Under the pieces are notes generated by a model, which was not told where the DNA came from, made no database searches, and saw only the letters and a list, made by a program, of their open reading frames with translations. This document shows, piece by piece, positions 12,066 to 24,223 of a stretch of DNA of 64,000 bases (position 1 is its first letter; every line of letters starts with the position of its first letter). The translations under genes and the position numbers were made by a program. Origin of the DNA: Eutrigla gurnardus (Eukaryota; Chordata; Actinopteri; Perciformes; Triglidae); assembly GCA_963514095.1 (NCBI GenBank), contig OY741283.1, positions 7,168,906 to 7,232,905 of the forward strand, written 5' to 3'.

Positions 12066-13314
12066 ATTGACTGCCGCCCGACATCCTGGCGTTTCTCCAG
12101 GACAGGAAGTTCTTTTTCTTGATCTTGTGACCTCTGCATGCCTTTCACGAGCAGATGAGGGCTTAAAACGCACACCGCTGTGCCACAACACTCTTTCTTT
12201 CGCAGGCTGATCGGATGGGTTTTTTTTTTTTTTGCTCGAGTTGTAGCTCGGGAGGCAGAGAGGGAAAGAAAGCCGCTGTGTGAGACAGACATGTGGAACA
12301 CGCACAGTCGAGTGGAAAGACCACAAAGAGCACAGCGTGAAGCCTGGAAAGCTCTGGGTCAGCACGAACCCTCAAATTAGCCCAATCTGTCACCGATGCA
12401 GCGTGGTATCACTGCTGCAAGAGGCTTACAACGCAGCGTCAATGCATTAGAATTAAAGTCATGGAGTAAAGACATGATCGCTGTATTATAGGGGGATAAG
12501 ATCATCTTCAACACCAAGGAATTAACTGAGGCCTTGATCAATATGATCAATAGCCAGCTTAGTTCTTAATAGCGTCCATGCTGTTATTTGTCATATGATA
12601 ATTATATCATAATTGTCTCATTGAGTGAGTAACATATGTGCTTTTTATATTTCACAGCAGGAGAACATCTCTCTTCTCTAAATGCAATAATTCTGAGCTT
12701 TTTCATGAAGGATTGGTTAAGTTCATGGAATAACTCCAAGATACGTTCTCAAACGAACATTTAGTTTACATTTTGCTCTTTTAATATGGGAGAAAATATA
12801 AATAGATGCTGGTAAAGAATGACCTAATGGTGCTAAAGAAGGCGAATACACACAGACGTGCATTTCCAAATAAAGTAATCCTTCTGGAGTGTTTGTTAAA
12901 AGGTCATGCTTCATAAGTAACATTACATCCTGCATGAATCACTTCACCTTTTGAATCTGACCTCCCAAGAAAAATGCAACGCCTGCCTCAAATCAGTCGG
13001 AGTGTAAAAGGGAGCCAAATATTCAGTGTGTGATGTCATGAGGAGACATGCCGTTTTCTCTTTTGGCAGAGTCGGAGGCAGCTTTTGTGATTACTTTGGC
13101 CGGGCGGGTTTCCAGTCACAGAGAACCCGTCTCTGCTCTCCGTCTTCAGTTTTCATCTGTGCATAAATAATATTTAGCGCCGTGTGTTGAGCCAATACGA
13201 AACCAGAAAGGGAGGATCAGCAGTAGCCTTCATTTACTTATGTATTCACTAATCACTAATCAAATATTCCTGTTACTAAAAGAAAAATCCAGCCACAGCA
13301 AATTCATATCAATC

Positions 13315-13320
13315 TTTATT
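13315..13320 (-). terminator. jpt1 poly(A) signal
   Basis: On the minus strand this is AATAAA, about 425 bases beyond the jpt1 stop, a reasonable 3' UTR length. Confidence 0.6.
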
Positions 13321-13744
13321 GTATTTAGAAATCCACGCATCAAATCTTTTTTGTTATTTTTTTTCCTTTACCATTTACAACAGGGAAGAATGAGGGATAA
13401 GCTAAACGTCATGCCTTTCCCAGCAGGCGCGATGCACTACAGGATGGGCTGAAATGGAAAGGGTGGGGAAGAGGAGAGAGATACATAAAGTGCTTTTGTC
13501 AACAGTTTTCTTATTTTAATAGAAAAAAGGATCAAAACAAAGGGTTTGAGGGTGAAGGGAGAGGACACGGGGGTCCATGGACGTGACGGCGTGAGTGCAT
13601 GTGAAGTAGGGAAGAAGGTGACAAGTTGATGAGGAGGAAGAGAGTGGTGGGGGGATTCGTCTTTAAAAAAAAAAAAAAGAAAAGAAAAGAAAAAAAAAAA
13701 GCGTTCAGATGAAAAAAAAAAACAAAAAAACAACACAAGTGGTC

Positions 13745-16700
13745 TCAACCCAGGATGAGGCTGGACTTGCCACCAGGTGGGTTTCTTCGGCCGCCCGCGG
13801 CAGCGTTGGCACCTCCCGACGGGGCCGAGGGCTCTGTCGTCTCCTTCTGCTGCTCCTGCTCCTCTTGCTCCACCTGCTCCACCTCCGCATTATCAGGACA
13901 CTCTGAATATGCAACCAAAAGACAGCACGTTAATCCGAGGCATGCAACAGTGCAAAGAATACGGTTTCAGACCGTTTCTTGGATAACAGTAAAACACAGA
14001 TTATCTGGTAAAAACAAATTGTGCCTGGAGTTTGAACACTGGCAACACGTTGACGCGCTAGAAAGTAACGCCAAGGGGTCAGACAAAGCACGAGCATGTG
14101 ACGCGTTGGAAAGAGAGCATGTTGGGTTTATTTTTATTGATTATGTCGCAACAAAAAACACTGACACAGATCATAGAGGAGACCTATAAACTGCCTTTTG
14201 AAAAAGCATCGGAAACACGCAGAGAAATCACATGAACAACAAACAAAATGTTTCCTTTCGGTTTTGCCATCATTTGTTGATAGTTACCTTCGAATCAACA
14301 GAACACATTAATTTACCATTTAATATATTGTGGTTTCACAGCTACCTTTGGGTTTAGCTGTCGGGCAGTCTTGCTTTGTCTGCTTGCTTTTGGTTTTAGC
14401 TACCTACAAATTTTCCATACGTTTAAAAAATTTTTTAATTCATATGTCACACAAATCACAAATGTCAACAAGTCAAGACTATGGCCTTAATTCAATTTGT
14501 ACTTGATATGTAGTTAATGCGAGAGTATTTAAGTGAGGTTAGCCGGTTCTTTAATAAAATCACAGTGAAACATTGGGCTCTCTTTGTCCATTAGTGCCTG
14601 AATTACTGAAGAATTTGTAAATTCATGGGGACTTTTTCGGCTTAAACGTCACAAATAAGGTCACCGCTGATTTGAGAATCTTCTTTTAAGCAGAATGGAT
14701 GTTCAAATATTCCCAGCTTGACATCAGAGCGAGTGGCTGTGACAACTGCATTACTTTTAGTTTTACGAGAGCGGTGCCACATATGTGAGGACCGCGCAGG
14801 CCGCCTGTTCATTGTAGATCTAGAACCTCACATACTTTAACTCTCTGGAACAGATTTACCAAGGCCTTTGTGGCTGTTTTTCCAGGCACAGATGTGACAC
14901 ATTCTACCCCAGACATGTGCTGTTTTTATCAAACACGGACTGGGCTGGAATTGCAGTTTGCTTAATTTGTTTATGTGTCAATTGCGTCCTACTACTAATT
15001 ATATGCTGAATATTATAATATCATAATTCTGAGTATTATTTTGAATAACAGTTTTTCTCAGGTGGAATAGAATTGCAGCCTTAGTGACATCTTAGAAACT
15101 ACAACACTGACCACGCCTATGAGTTTGCCCCCGTAGTGGCTACATAATGAGCTGACGTCTCAGTAAACCAGACGACGAAATACACACAGATTGCGGTCGC
15201 AAACTCTATTAAAAACTGCAGCGCACATTTGCGTCACGCCATTAAATCCGACAGTGTGTCTGGCACACACCCGTCTCCCCTTCTCTCTGTGAGATACGTT
15301 TGTTTCAAAGCAATATGTGATGAAACTAGCTGTCCGCCACTTTCTTTATTTTCATATACGCACACACAATCCCATTCAGAAGCAGGGAAAATAAGCTTAT
15401 ACTTCTAAATGCTCAGAGAGATGTGTCGTTAAGCCCTCCATTAGCTGAGCAGCCAGCCACTCTCTTACAAACATGCACCTGGAGGTTAATAAAAAGCTTT
15501 TCCTACTAAGTGAAGCCTGCCGTCAAAGAACAGCTGCTTCACTGCGGATCATCACGCCATCGTGACAGGGGAAAAACCACATCAAAGAGATCATGTGATG
15601 TTGACTTAAAAGGCAGAACATTGGTACTGTATATTAAAAACAAAACACGAATGTAGCCAGCAGCACATGAGACACCACATATTTAGAGGCAGCGAAAGTG
15701 GAATTACCTGATCTGTGGACCACGAAGCAATTCCCTGACTAATCTAAGTCATGCAGTTCTGTTTAGACATAGCGAGAGTGTGACAGAGACTCGAAGTCCT
15801 CTTTATAAACAGCTCAAGAGTTCAGGATACTTACCAGTATTTGCCGGTTCTTGGCCATTCTCAACCTACAAAGTAAATATAAGACAAGTATATCAGATAT
15901 CGTCGCTGGAGCAAAGTGAAAAAAGATCTTCCTGTATTCCTATATCTGAATCCTTTTACTTCTGCTCCGAGGCTACACAGTGATAATGATCGTCAATGAG
16001 CAGATACAGCTGGCTACTTACATAAAAAGACAATTTAATATTAGGAAATAAAACATTTCATCGACTGCTGAATCACAGATCAACTAGGGTCTGTTACACC
16101 ACCATTAACAGATATCCTGTCTCGTTATAACTTAGTTATATTGTCCAATTAGAAAATTCTAAGGCAGACGGGGCACATTCCCAGAATAAAAATTAAACCT
16201 CCACAGGGATTACAATTGTCGGTGGAGAATATCGATCAAACAGCATCCTGGGTCAGTTTCAAATAGATGGATTAAGCCAACCGTCCGCCAATGAATTTTC
16301 CACTGAACAGTTTAGAATTACATTTAATCTACGAGTGTGTGCTTTTCAGCCCCAAACCAAGCTGTCGCTCTGTTTTGGAAACGGCGCCTGTCAGACTGAG
16401 GTACCTCTCGTCTCTGGTTCCAGACCATGGCTGCCCCGGAGTTGTGGATGGTAGTCAGTTCCGGTTCATGGTTCTTGGGGAAGAGCAGAGGCTGCTGGCA
16501 TCGCCTGAGAGGGGCTGAGGGCTCCCCGCACAGGGTTCCTGCAGCTGCTCCAGCTGGGAAAGCAAGAGACGGATGGAAAACCAAAGTTATTAATGACCGA
16601 TCAGAGTTTAAAATTTCATTTATGTAGCCTAATATCACAATGGCTTAACGATGTGTACAGAATACAACATCCTCCATCATTAGCCCCTTGATTTGCATAA

Positions 16701-19700
16701 AAAGAAAACCCACATAGACTAGGTTTGATGTCTATTTTGTATTGATTTTTTCCCCCTCCCTGGTCAGCTAAGCAAAGCTAGACAGGAAGCACTAGAGACA
16801 AATTACAAAACATGACTCAGACTTCAAGGCAACAGAGTCATACCATATGGACATTAATCCAATTAGCCACGGCAGACCCCAACGTTTCTAGCTCAGCAAA
16901 AGATTCATCTTCTCAGATTTGTCAAAACATCAGCCAGCTTAATGGGGGGAATTTGACTGAAATAACATGAGACAAAATCACTGAGAACCAACAGACAACA
17001 TCACCAAAGCCGCTTGGGCGTCTGCAACAGACCCAGAAACGAGGTGGAACACTTCCAGGCAGACAACACGAATGCCAGAACTCACATAACCCTGTAGCGC
17101 CTGTATTCTCCTTTAGCAGAAAGAGCATTAAAACACAGCGTTTGGCCCACTGTGGCGAACTAAAGCCACATACGGTAACAGTCCATCTCTAACCCAGAGA
17201 GCCAGGGAGGGGACAGAAGTGCCTTTGTCATAAGGCGAACAATGACCGCTGAAGAAGCGGAGGAGTGGCCATTGTTGTTAATGGAGTGAAGTGAATCAGC
17301 ACTGAGAGCTTCAAATCACTCAACAAGAGCTCATTCATCACCGGCTCCACATTTCTGAGTCCGATCAATTCTCTGGACAGTAAATTTGAAGGGGATTAAG
17401 CCCTGGGCTGGACAGTGATTCATTATGTTATCATCACTACAACACATAGCCTTCTAGTTAACCGTATAGTCCTCCTGGGTCCATGTCATAAACGCATAAC
17501 GCTGACCTCACCGGTCAACAAGCTCGAAGGCAGGAACAGCAATCATGCCGCTGCTGGTTGTTTTGGCTTCCTTTTTGATTACAGAGGGTTCCTCGTGTGG
17601 CCAGAAGCTGAGGGCACTTGAACAAACCATCAGATCCGAAAACCCTTAAAAATCCTGACAAACAACCTGCCAAAGACCGAATAATACTACGTTCATGTGT
17701 CAGCATGAACACATTATCAGCAAATTTCTACAAGACACAGACAGAACTCTCATTGGAAGAAGTTTTAAAATCTATAACAAGCTATAAGAATTAGCTTCAC
17801 ACACTTAAAGTCACCTCAATACTATTTCATTGATCAAAGCATTGTAGGTGACCTTAACATGCCTTTCCAGAATGAATATCTTAGTCACTCAATCCACAGA
17901 CTGTGAACGGCTTTCATTGGAAATACTTTTAAAAGAATAAATAGTGCCTATAAAAACTTCAGTGATTCAGATCCACTCTTTATTGTCCTATAAAACCAAG
18001 TTGCTTCCAGTCTGTACAGAAACAAGTAACACTCAGAAACACACAAACAAGCAAGAACATCACAACAACACAAGTTTTGTTGCAGTGTGCCCGGGCTGCA
18101 GCCAGAGGGGAGGAGGGTGATGGTGGAGTTGCAGGAGGCTCAGTCAGGAATTAAGATATTTTCATTGTGAATGCGTCCTAGTGCAGCCCCCTCTTGGTTG
18201 ACTTAAACGATCGTTTTCCCATGTCTTTGCCATGATTTTTGCCTGATTATTTACAGATATGTCAATTAAATCAACTAAAAGGTTAGTCGACAAAATCGTT
18301 AGTTGTATAAGATTGCCTTTGTTTTGAGGACAGTTCTGCTGCTTACGGTCTATGGAGGTCTTCATTGGTCATGAAACCAGCAAGACCAGAAGACTTGAAT
18401 GCAACATCTTTAACTTCGAAACCATGGTGGGACCTTTGTAGCATTCCCTACTTCTACATGTTTCATGTAACACTCATTTTACAAAAAGGCAAAATTCAGA
18501 GGAATCTCCCAAGATCTGTTGTACACAATGAGAAGCGAATGTCTCATTATAAACATACAAAAGGGGAAACTTGGATACATACTGTGGGACAGTATTCATA
18601 TTTACAAAGGATGCTAAAGCAAACACACCTGGTCATCCACCAAGAGTTCACAGCCAGGTCAGACAGATCAAACAATGCTCATAAAATCTGTTATAGTAAT
18701 AAATCTTGCTCATTTGTATGGTATCCGTTAAAGTGGGAACACTACGAGACGGCTCCCCTGAACTTTATCTAGACCCTGGTGAAACAATGCAAGCAGGAAA
18801 GGGCCGTTACTGTCTGCAGCTGCTGTCCATAAAAGGTCAGATGCTGAAGCAGTGATTTTAAGGTAAATTCCTCATTGTCCACACATTCAGAAAATATGAT
18901 ACACCACGTAAGCCGTTTGCCACAACATGTCCAGTGTGAAAACATGTGATCGCTGGCTTGTGCGTAACGTCACGGCCTCGAGCAGAAATGGAATCCTGCT
19001 GCTGTAGAGCTCGAATCTTCCTCCTTATGCACCTTATCAAATCTTTGAGCCTTCACCAAACTGGCTGGGTACAAATTCCCATCTTTAATTACAAGCAATA
19101 AGGGACAATGCGTGCGAAGATGAATTATGTTTGGATGGAGTTTACCTGGTTGATTGTAAATGTACTGACAAGCTGAGGCACAACACTGTCAGACTATATT
19201 AATTTTTCATTCAAGCCGCTGTGGCTGTATGTCTGCAGTGACCTTGCCAACTCAAAGCCTGTCTCAAGTCTCTTATCCCCTACTGCTGCATTTTTCTACC
19301 TCTCCTTGTGGACTCACAATAACATTTCCCTTGTGTCTATACAAGGCCACACATTTCACCAATTTTAATGTTTTAACTGACCTACTTCTTTCCATTGAGG
19401 GCTGATCCTCATCCCAATCTAACAAAGCCTAGCTTCAAATTACCCTTATCCCAGTACTCCAGGGCTTTTTGGCTATTACACTTGCGGGATGTTCTTTCTG
19501 ACAACCCAAATGGAAAAAATACTTAATAACACTCTAATTTCTATCTTTTCCTTGCTCAACTTAGAAGTATCAAGTCAATAGTGCTTTTTGCTTACTTACG
19601 GCTTCTGGCAGTTCTGTCTAGTTTTATAAGTTCAAACATGCCCCTTAAAACATTTTCATTTATTTCATTTATTTGGCTCTAGTGTTGTCACGTGGAAAAT

Positions 19701-20581
19701 TAACTTAAAATATGTTAAAGTAATGTTAGATTGAATTACTGGGTGGATTGTTCCTCCGATGAGCATGGGGGTCATCAGGTTCTGCAAAGATGTTGGAGAC
19801 CATCTTGTCCTTGCGGGGGGTCGAGTTGTCGTCTGCGCCAAAGGAGATGCTGGAGTCCCCGCCTGGCGGTCGTAGTACCCTACGGAGCAACAAATGATGG
19901 ATTATAATGACATTTGATTGACGTCGTCTTGCTCCCTCCCCCACTCTTTATGCCAAGCTAAAACACGAGGCCTTCAATGTCGCATGCTGCAAATCCGCCG
20001 CACAGGGCAACAAAAAACACTCGTCAAATATAACATGAGGATGCCTCAAGGTACATACAGCCTTCTCCGGACTACTCCCTATCCCTTTTATACACATACC
20101 ACACACACACACAGGCAACCAGCAAGGTCTCCACTCTCTAAGCCCCGGCTGTCAGCCTATCAGACAGACAGTCACAATCTCTGCCCTGCAGCTGACTCCA
20201 GTCGCATATAATCAAACAGTGTAGCTGACTAGCCGCTGCCTTTCCTCAGCACAGATTCCTTTGCAGTGACGAAGGGGCTGGTGTCAGTTCCTGGTAGCAT
20301 TGTTCTCTCATTTGTAAATGAGTTAATGAAACTCGATGCCCCCCTTTTGAGTCATATTACACACAATAGAGGTGAAAAGTCGCTAATATAGGTCAACTAA
20401 TAGAATGTTCTTGAACAATATAGAAAGCCTGCATGGAGACCAAAGCATGGTAAACAAAGCTCACTACCCAACGACATTCCTTCCACCACAAGCGGAACAA
20501 AAGGAACACGATAATGAGTAGGGAAGGCCCTTTTCTTGCTGTGCTGAAGGACAGTTGGGGTGGTGGACGACAGAAAAACTG

Positions 20582-20614
<33 letters not shown>

Positions 20615-22355
20615 CTGCTTGACCCCTCCCTGTTTTTCCAGCAAACTCTCCTGAAGTCCCCGAAGCCCACAGCTGACACCCCGAGCAGCTGTCCGAGAGA
20701 CAGGCGGGCAGAGACGCAGAGTCCAAAAAACCTACTGGGCTCTCGACGCAAAAAAACTACAAAGAAAGCAACTGCATTGGCGTGAATTTTCTCAATCAAT
20801 TCTTGTATACACACACACACACGCAGCAGTGCTCGTCACACTTGGCTGTGACAGTAATGTCTAAACCAGACTTCACCTCATGGCCAGAGAGGATGAGCTC
20901 ATGCTTTCCACACGGATTGCGATGGGGGGAAAAGCTTTTAGCTGCCTGGCAAGCAGACCCCACCCTAGAATGAAACTGCAAATAATATCAATGAAATGGC
21001 ATCAATGTTCAGAAGCTGCAGGGCGGCTTCGGGCTGGTGGGGAGCCATAGGGTGGATGCAGCTGAGCTCCAGAGCCAAAGATGGCATGTCTGATAAGGCA
21101 GGGTGGGAGGCTTTTGATGGCCTACTAAGATTTTAGCCTAATTCCGCTCAAGTGGCTTCTGTACGGATCCCTTTGGTCGGCAAGCATCAGAAATGACCAA
21201 CAGCTCATAAAATGAGCTTTAAGGAGCAAAAGCAAAGAGCTAAGGAAAGATTTACAGGCTTAGCTAGCGCAAAGCCCCCACCCAAGCCCCCGCATCATCC
21301 GAAAACAGCATGCGACTTCAAAACGCTTAACGACTGACCGAGATTTGACGAAGCAAAGGCGAAAAGGAATAGTTTTTCCTCAAGATCACAACCCATTATT
21401 GCGGCATCCGTTAATAAAAATAATAATAATGTAAAAAAAAAACCCGGTATTTTCTCTGCATTGTTTTCGCTGCAAAGGCGCAGGAATGCATCCATTCGCG
21501 ACGCATCACTTACTGGAAAACCATGACTGCGTGCTTGGGGAATGAGTGGCCTACTTCTTTCCCAGAAATATAAAGATTTAACAGTCATTATTCGTCAGAC
21601 GGAAGACACCAGCTCAGGCAATATCCAATGAAACTACAAAACGGACATTACATCTTGAGTTTCTCTAAACTTCCATTCGCCCTAATGATAATGACATATG
21701 CAGACCATAGTCTCGTCTACGATTCTTCCTGCATTCAATCACATATTTGGACTTGGCTCTTGAGCTGTTACCTTTTTTTCCTCTGCTGAAAATCTACCAC
21801 ACAAACCACGACTAATAGATCGGCTATAAGATCATTAGCTAGAAACTCCAAAAAAAACACGTAACGTTAAAGAAATCACCGCAGAAGAGGTGCAACAATT
21901 AAACAAAAAAAGTTATTTTACAGTCGCCTCCAACCAGTTAAAACTGGTCGGCTAACGTTAGATTTGAATATAAAACAACATGGAAAACACCCCATCGCGT
22001 ACTTCTGGTTTCCACCTTTTTCTTTCTCAAACTCGCATAGCTAATTCACCTCGTTCCGAAAGCCCAGACAGGCTAACACTAACTAACTTTGTGTAACCCA
22101 CGGCTACATCAGTCACCCAATAAGATTAACTTAATTAGCAAGACTATGTGACAGTTTAGCTAAATCCAGCCACCAGCGGGCTAATGTGAAGCAGCAGGCG
22201 GACGGCAGAAAAGAGGCGTTTTTGCTAGCTTGCGAGGCTCGTCCGCATCACACTTCTTTTGTTCCTCGGCGAAACGTTTTCGGCTCCTTCTCTTTTTACC
22301 TGGAGCTGCTTTTAGAACCGGGCTCCATTCCTTTGTAGGTGGTTGTCGTCGTCAT
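13745..22355 (-). CDS. jpt1: Jupiter microtubule-associated homolog 1 (HN1), 5 exons
   Basis: Exons in gene order are 22300-22355, 19740-19879, 16405-16553, 15835-15865 and 13745-13902. All phases match and give about 177 residues. The start MTTTTTYKGMEP and the motif RVLRPPGG are diagnostic of JPT1/HN1. Next come KDKMVSNIF and RRNNPP, then an acidic Glu/Gln-rich stretch, and the terminal RRNPPGGKSSLILG, which is nearly the human ending. In other family members a PPGGKSSG repeat follows RRNNPP. Here it is degenerate (PTGAAAGTLCGEP). Human JPT1 is about 154 residues, so this form is slightly longer. The protein is small and disordered, linked in the literature to microtubules, the cell cycle and GSK3/AKT signalling. 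The neighbour sumo2 is the same as in human. Exon 4 (31 bases) is small but has clean TAG and GTAAGT signals. Confidence 0.93.
13903..22299 (-). other. jpt1 introns
   Basis: Four introns: 13903-15834, 15866-16404, 16554-19739 and 19880-22299. I see no additional exon. A 135-codon plus-strand open frame at 18365-18772 resembles no protein I know. A GT run lies at 20582-20607. The portion 21,860-22,110 has several AACGTTA motifs near the CpG-rich 5' end of jpt1. Confidence 0.6.
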
Positions 22356-22735
22356 CTTCACGGAGTAGTTTTTTTTTTCGATGCCTTTGGCGGTGACAAA
22401 CAGTCGACGAGAAACTGAGAAGAAAAAAAAGCAGTCCTCCTCCTTCCCCGCAGAGCTGCGACGGGATGTAGACTCCACCCGACACTGAAAAAGCATAGCG
22501 ACGACCAGATCCGCTGGTTCTGCGGTGCCAGCCCACGAGACCCAGCCCACCAGCGTTCGGCCCGCTCTGATTGGACAGAACACCACAGAACTACTCGCTC
22601 ATTGGTCAGAACCTCAGATCGCTTCTCTTGTTGGTGGCAGGGCTCGGCTTCATGGCAGCGATGATCAGACAGTAGAGTCCACATCCCTGAGGGCTTTTTT
22701 TTTCAATGCTGTCTAATCTATTGGGGATTGGTGAT
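22356..22735 (-). promoter_or_regulatory. jpt1 promoter with multiple CCAAT boxes
   Basis: The GC-rich region upstream of the jpt1 start carries ATTGG, that is CCAAT on the coding strand, at 22570-22574 and 22601-22605, exactly 31 bp apart, and again at 22720-22724 and 22727-22731. Tandem NF-Y sites at about 31-33 bp spacing are typical of cell-cycle promoters, which fits what is reported for HN1. No TATA box is obvious. The transcription start is not determined. Confidence 0.55.
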
Positions 22736-24223
22736 CATTGATCATGACAATCTGCAAACATGTTTTAAACTGCAATGTAAGGGTAAAAAAAAAAAAGAGG
22801 CGGATGAACTTTGACCTCCAGCTGGTCCATTTTTTTTATATGGCTATATTTCTGCTCACAGTCACACTGGAAAAGCCAGAAAAAATTAGTTGAAATGTGG
22901 AAAAAACAATAGCTTTATTTCAACAGGCATCTTAGTAGACAATACAGATGTTTAATTAAGGGGAGACACCCCCAGGTGAAAAGGGTACATGTTTTAACTA
23001 CAAGATATCACCATGAAACTTCCCAAGTTGATGACATACATTAAGGCAATTTTCTTTTTTTGCATTACATGTTTTCAGAAATCTTATTTTTAAATATGCA
23101 AATGAGCCATTATTCTTATTAAATATGTCATCATTTGCATGTATTTCCAGAACAGAAATCTGAATATTGGATGAAGCCAGGTTCAGCTGTAAAGTAAAAT
23201 GTTTTAAAGAATAAATTATTTTAAAATTCAGGCTTTGAATGATGTATGAACAAGCCCATCTGTAAAATACTTGAAAATATAGATGGGGATGAAGCTGGAA
23301 AGTGCTACTGAAGTGGAGATTTAATATGAGAAAAAAATAATTTTATGGAAACTGCCTTTATATGTCGTATTATTGTACAATTCCATACATTTCAAAGACA
23401 CTACCGTGAATAAGGTAAACAATCTTTAACTGATAGATATCACCATGAAATTTCACCCAATTGTATACTTTTTGTACTACAAGTTTTCTGAAATTATTTG
23501 TTTAAATATGCAAATCATGCATTATCAAATGCTCAAATTTGGTCAATTTAGGCAAAAAATGTATTGATGCAAATAGACAAAGTGTAGTCAAATAAACACC
23601 AAAGTATATGTTGGATTATAACATACCGGTTGTGATGTTATGGAAGCAAAAGGATCAGTGCTGGTTTTCAGTCTCCCCTTAACCGAGACATCTCTTCAGT
23701 CTCCCCTTATATGAAGCCGAGCCTAGTCAAACATTTCTCTACACATCTACTACTATATAAAATGTAGAAAATGAAATATATTTTTCTGAAGATAACAGAA
23801 ATCAAATGACAATACAGAGCCATTCCCACACTGAGTTTACTGTTTCCTCAGTGATAAAAATAATACCGTTCCACCAAGCCTCGCTCATTGGCATTTGATC
23901 GGTAAAGTCCGTTGTATTAATCCTCACCATCTCCAGTCCTGTCTGTCTGCAACCCTGCGATAAGAAGTCCTTAACATTTACCGTAATACAGCATGAACAA
24001 ATAAAAACTGGTTGCTGGTTTATGTACAAAAACAGAAAAGGTAACATGGTCAAGAATTAAAACACTATACAGCAGTTGCATGTAGTGCAGATGAAATGAC
24101 CACTTCTTCTGCGTAGAGCTCTGTTGAGACAATAGGACAAGTTGCAAAGAGGCGGCCCACTGTGTGACACAGGCCGGGAAGGTTGGTCGTGTGACGGGAG
24201 AAAATGCAGAAGCATCTGGTCGA
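22736..24223 (-). other. sumo2 3' UTR and downstream spacer
   Basis: AT-rich and non-coding, on the 3' side of sumo2. Minus-strand AATAAA at 22914-22919 is the only canonical poly(A) signal I saw. If it is used, the 3' UTR would include the inverted-repeat element at 22956-23711. A nearer variant signal is possible. Confidence 0.45.
22956..23711. mobile_element. Candidate TTAA-flanked terminal-inverted-repeat element
   Basis: The left end reads TTAAGGGGAGAC (22956-22967) and the right end is its exact reverse complement, GTCTCCCCTTAA (23671-23682). A second partial right end follows at 23699-23711. Inside are two diverged direct copies, about 440 bp apart, of a segment with GATATCACCATGAAA and TTTAAATATGCAAAT. 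There is no transposase frame, so it would be non-autonomous. The TTAA flanks suggest a piggyBac-type target site, but GGGG after TTAA is not the usual CCC start, so the family is uncertain. Confidence 0.5.

Larger units (their letters stand above)
8882..13314. other. Intergenic region between the CD7-like gene and jpt1
   Basis: No supportable coding exon. It holds a dispersed fish repeat (about 9361-9770), a CTCF-like motif (10288-10301), an exact 34-bp tandem duplication (from 11079) and an exact 17-bp duplication (from 12032). The CD7-like promoter must lie just above 8,881. No clear TATA box stands out. Confidence 0.6.

Noticed and set aside
13437..13748. Phe-rich minus-strand frames in the jpt1 3' UTR
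   Set aside because: Produced by poly-A/T tracts downstream of the true stop at 13745-13747.
18365..18772. 135-codon plus-strand frame in a jpt1 intron
   Set aside because: No familiar domain, start context or splice partners. It is a likely chance open frame in AT-moderate DNA.
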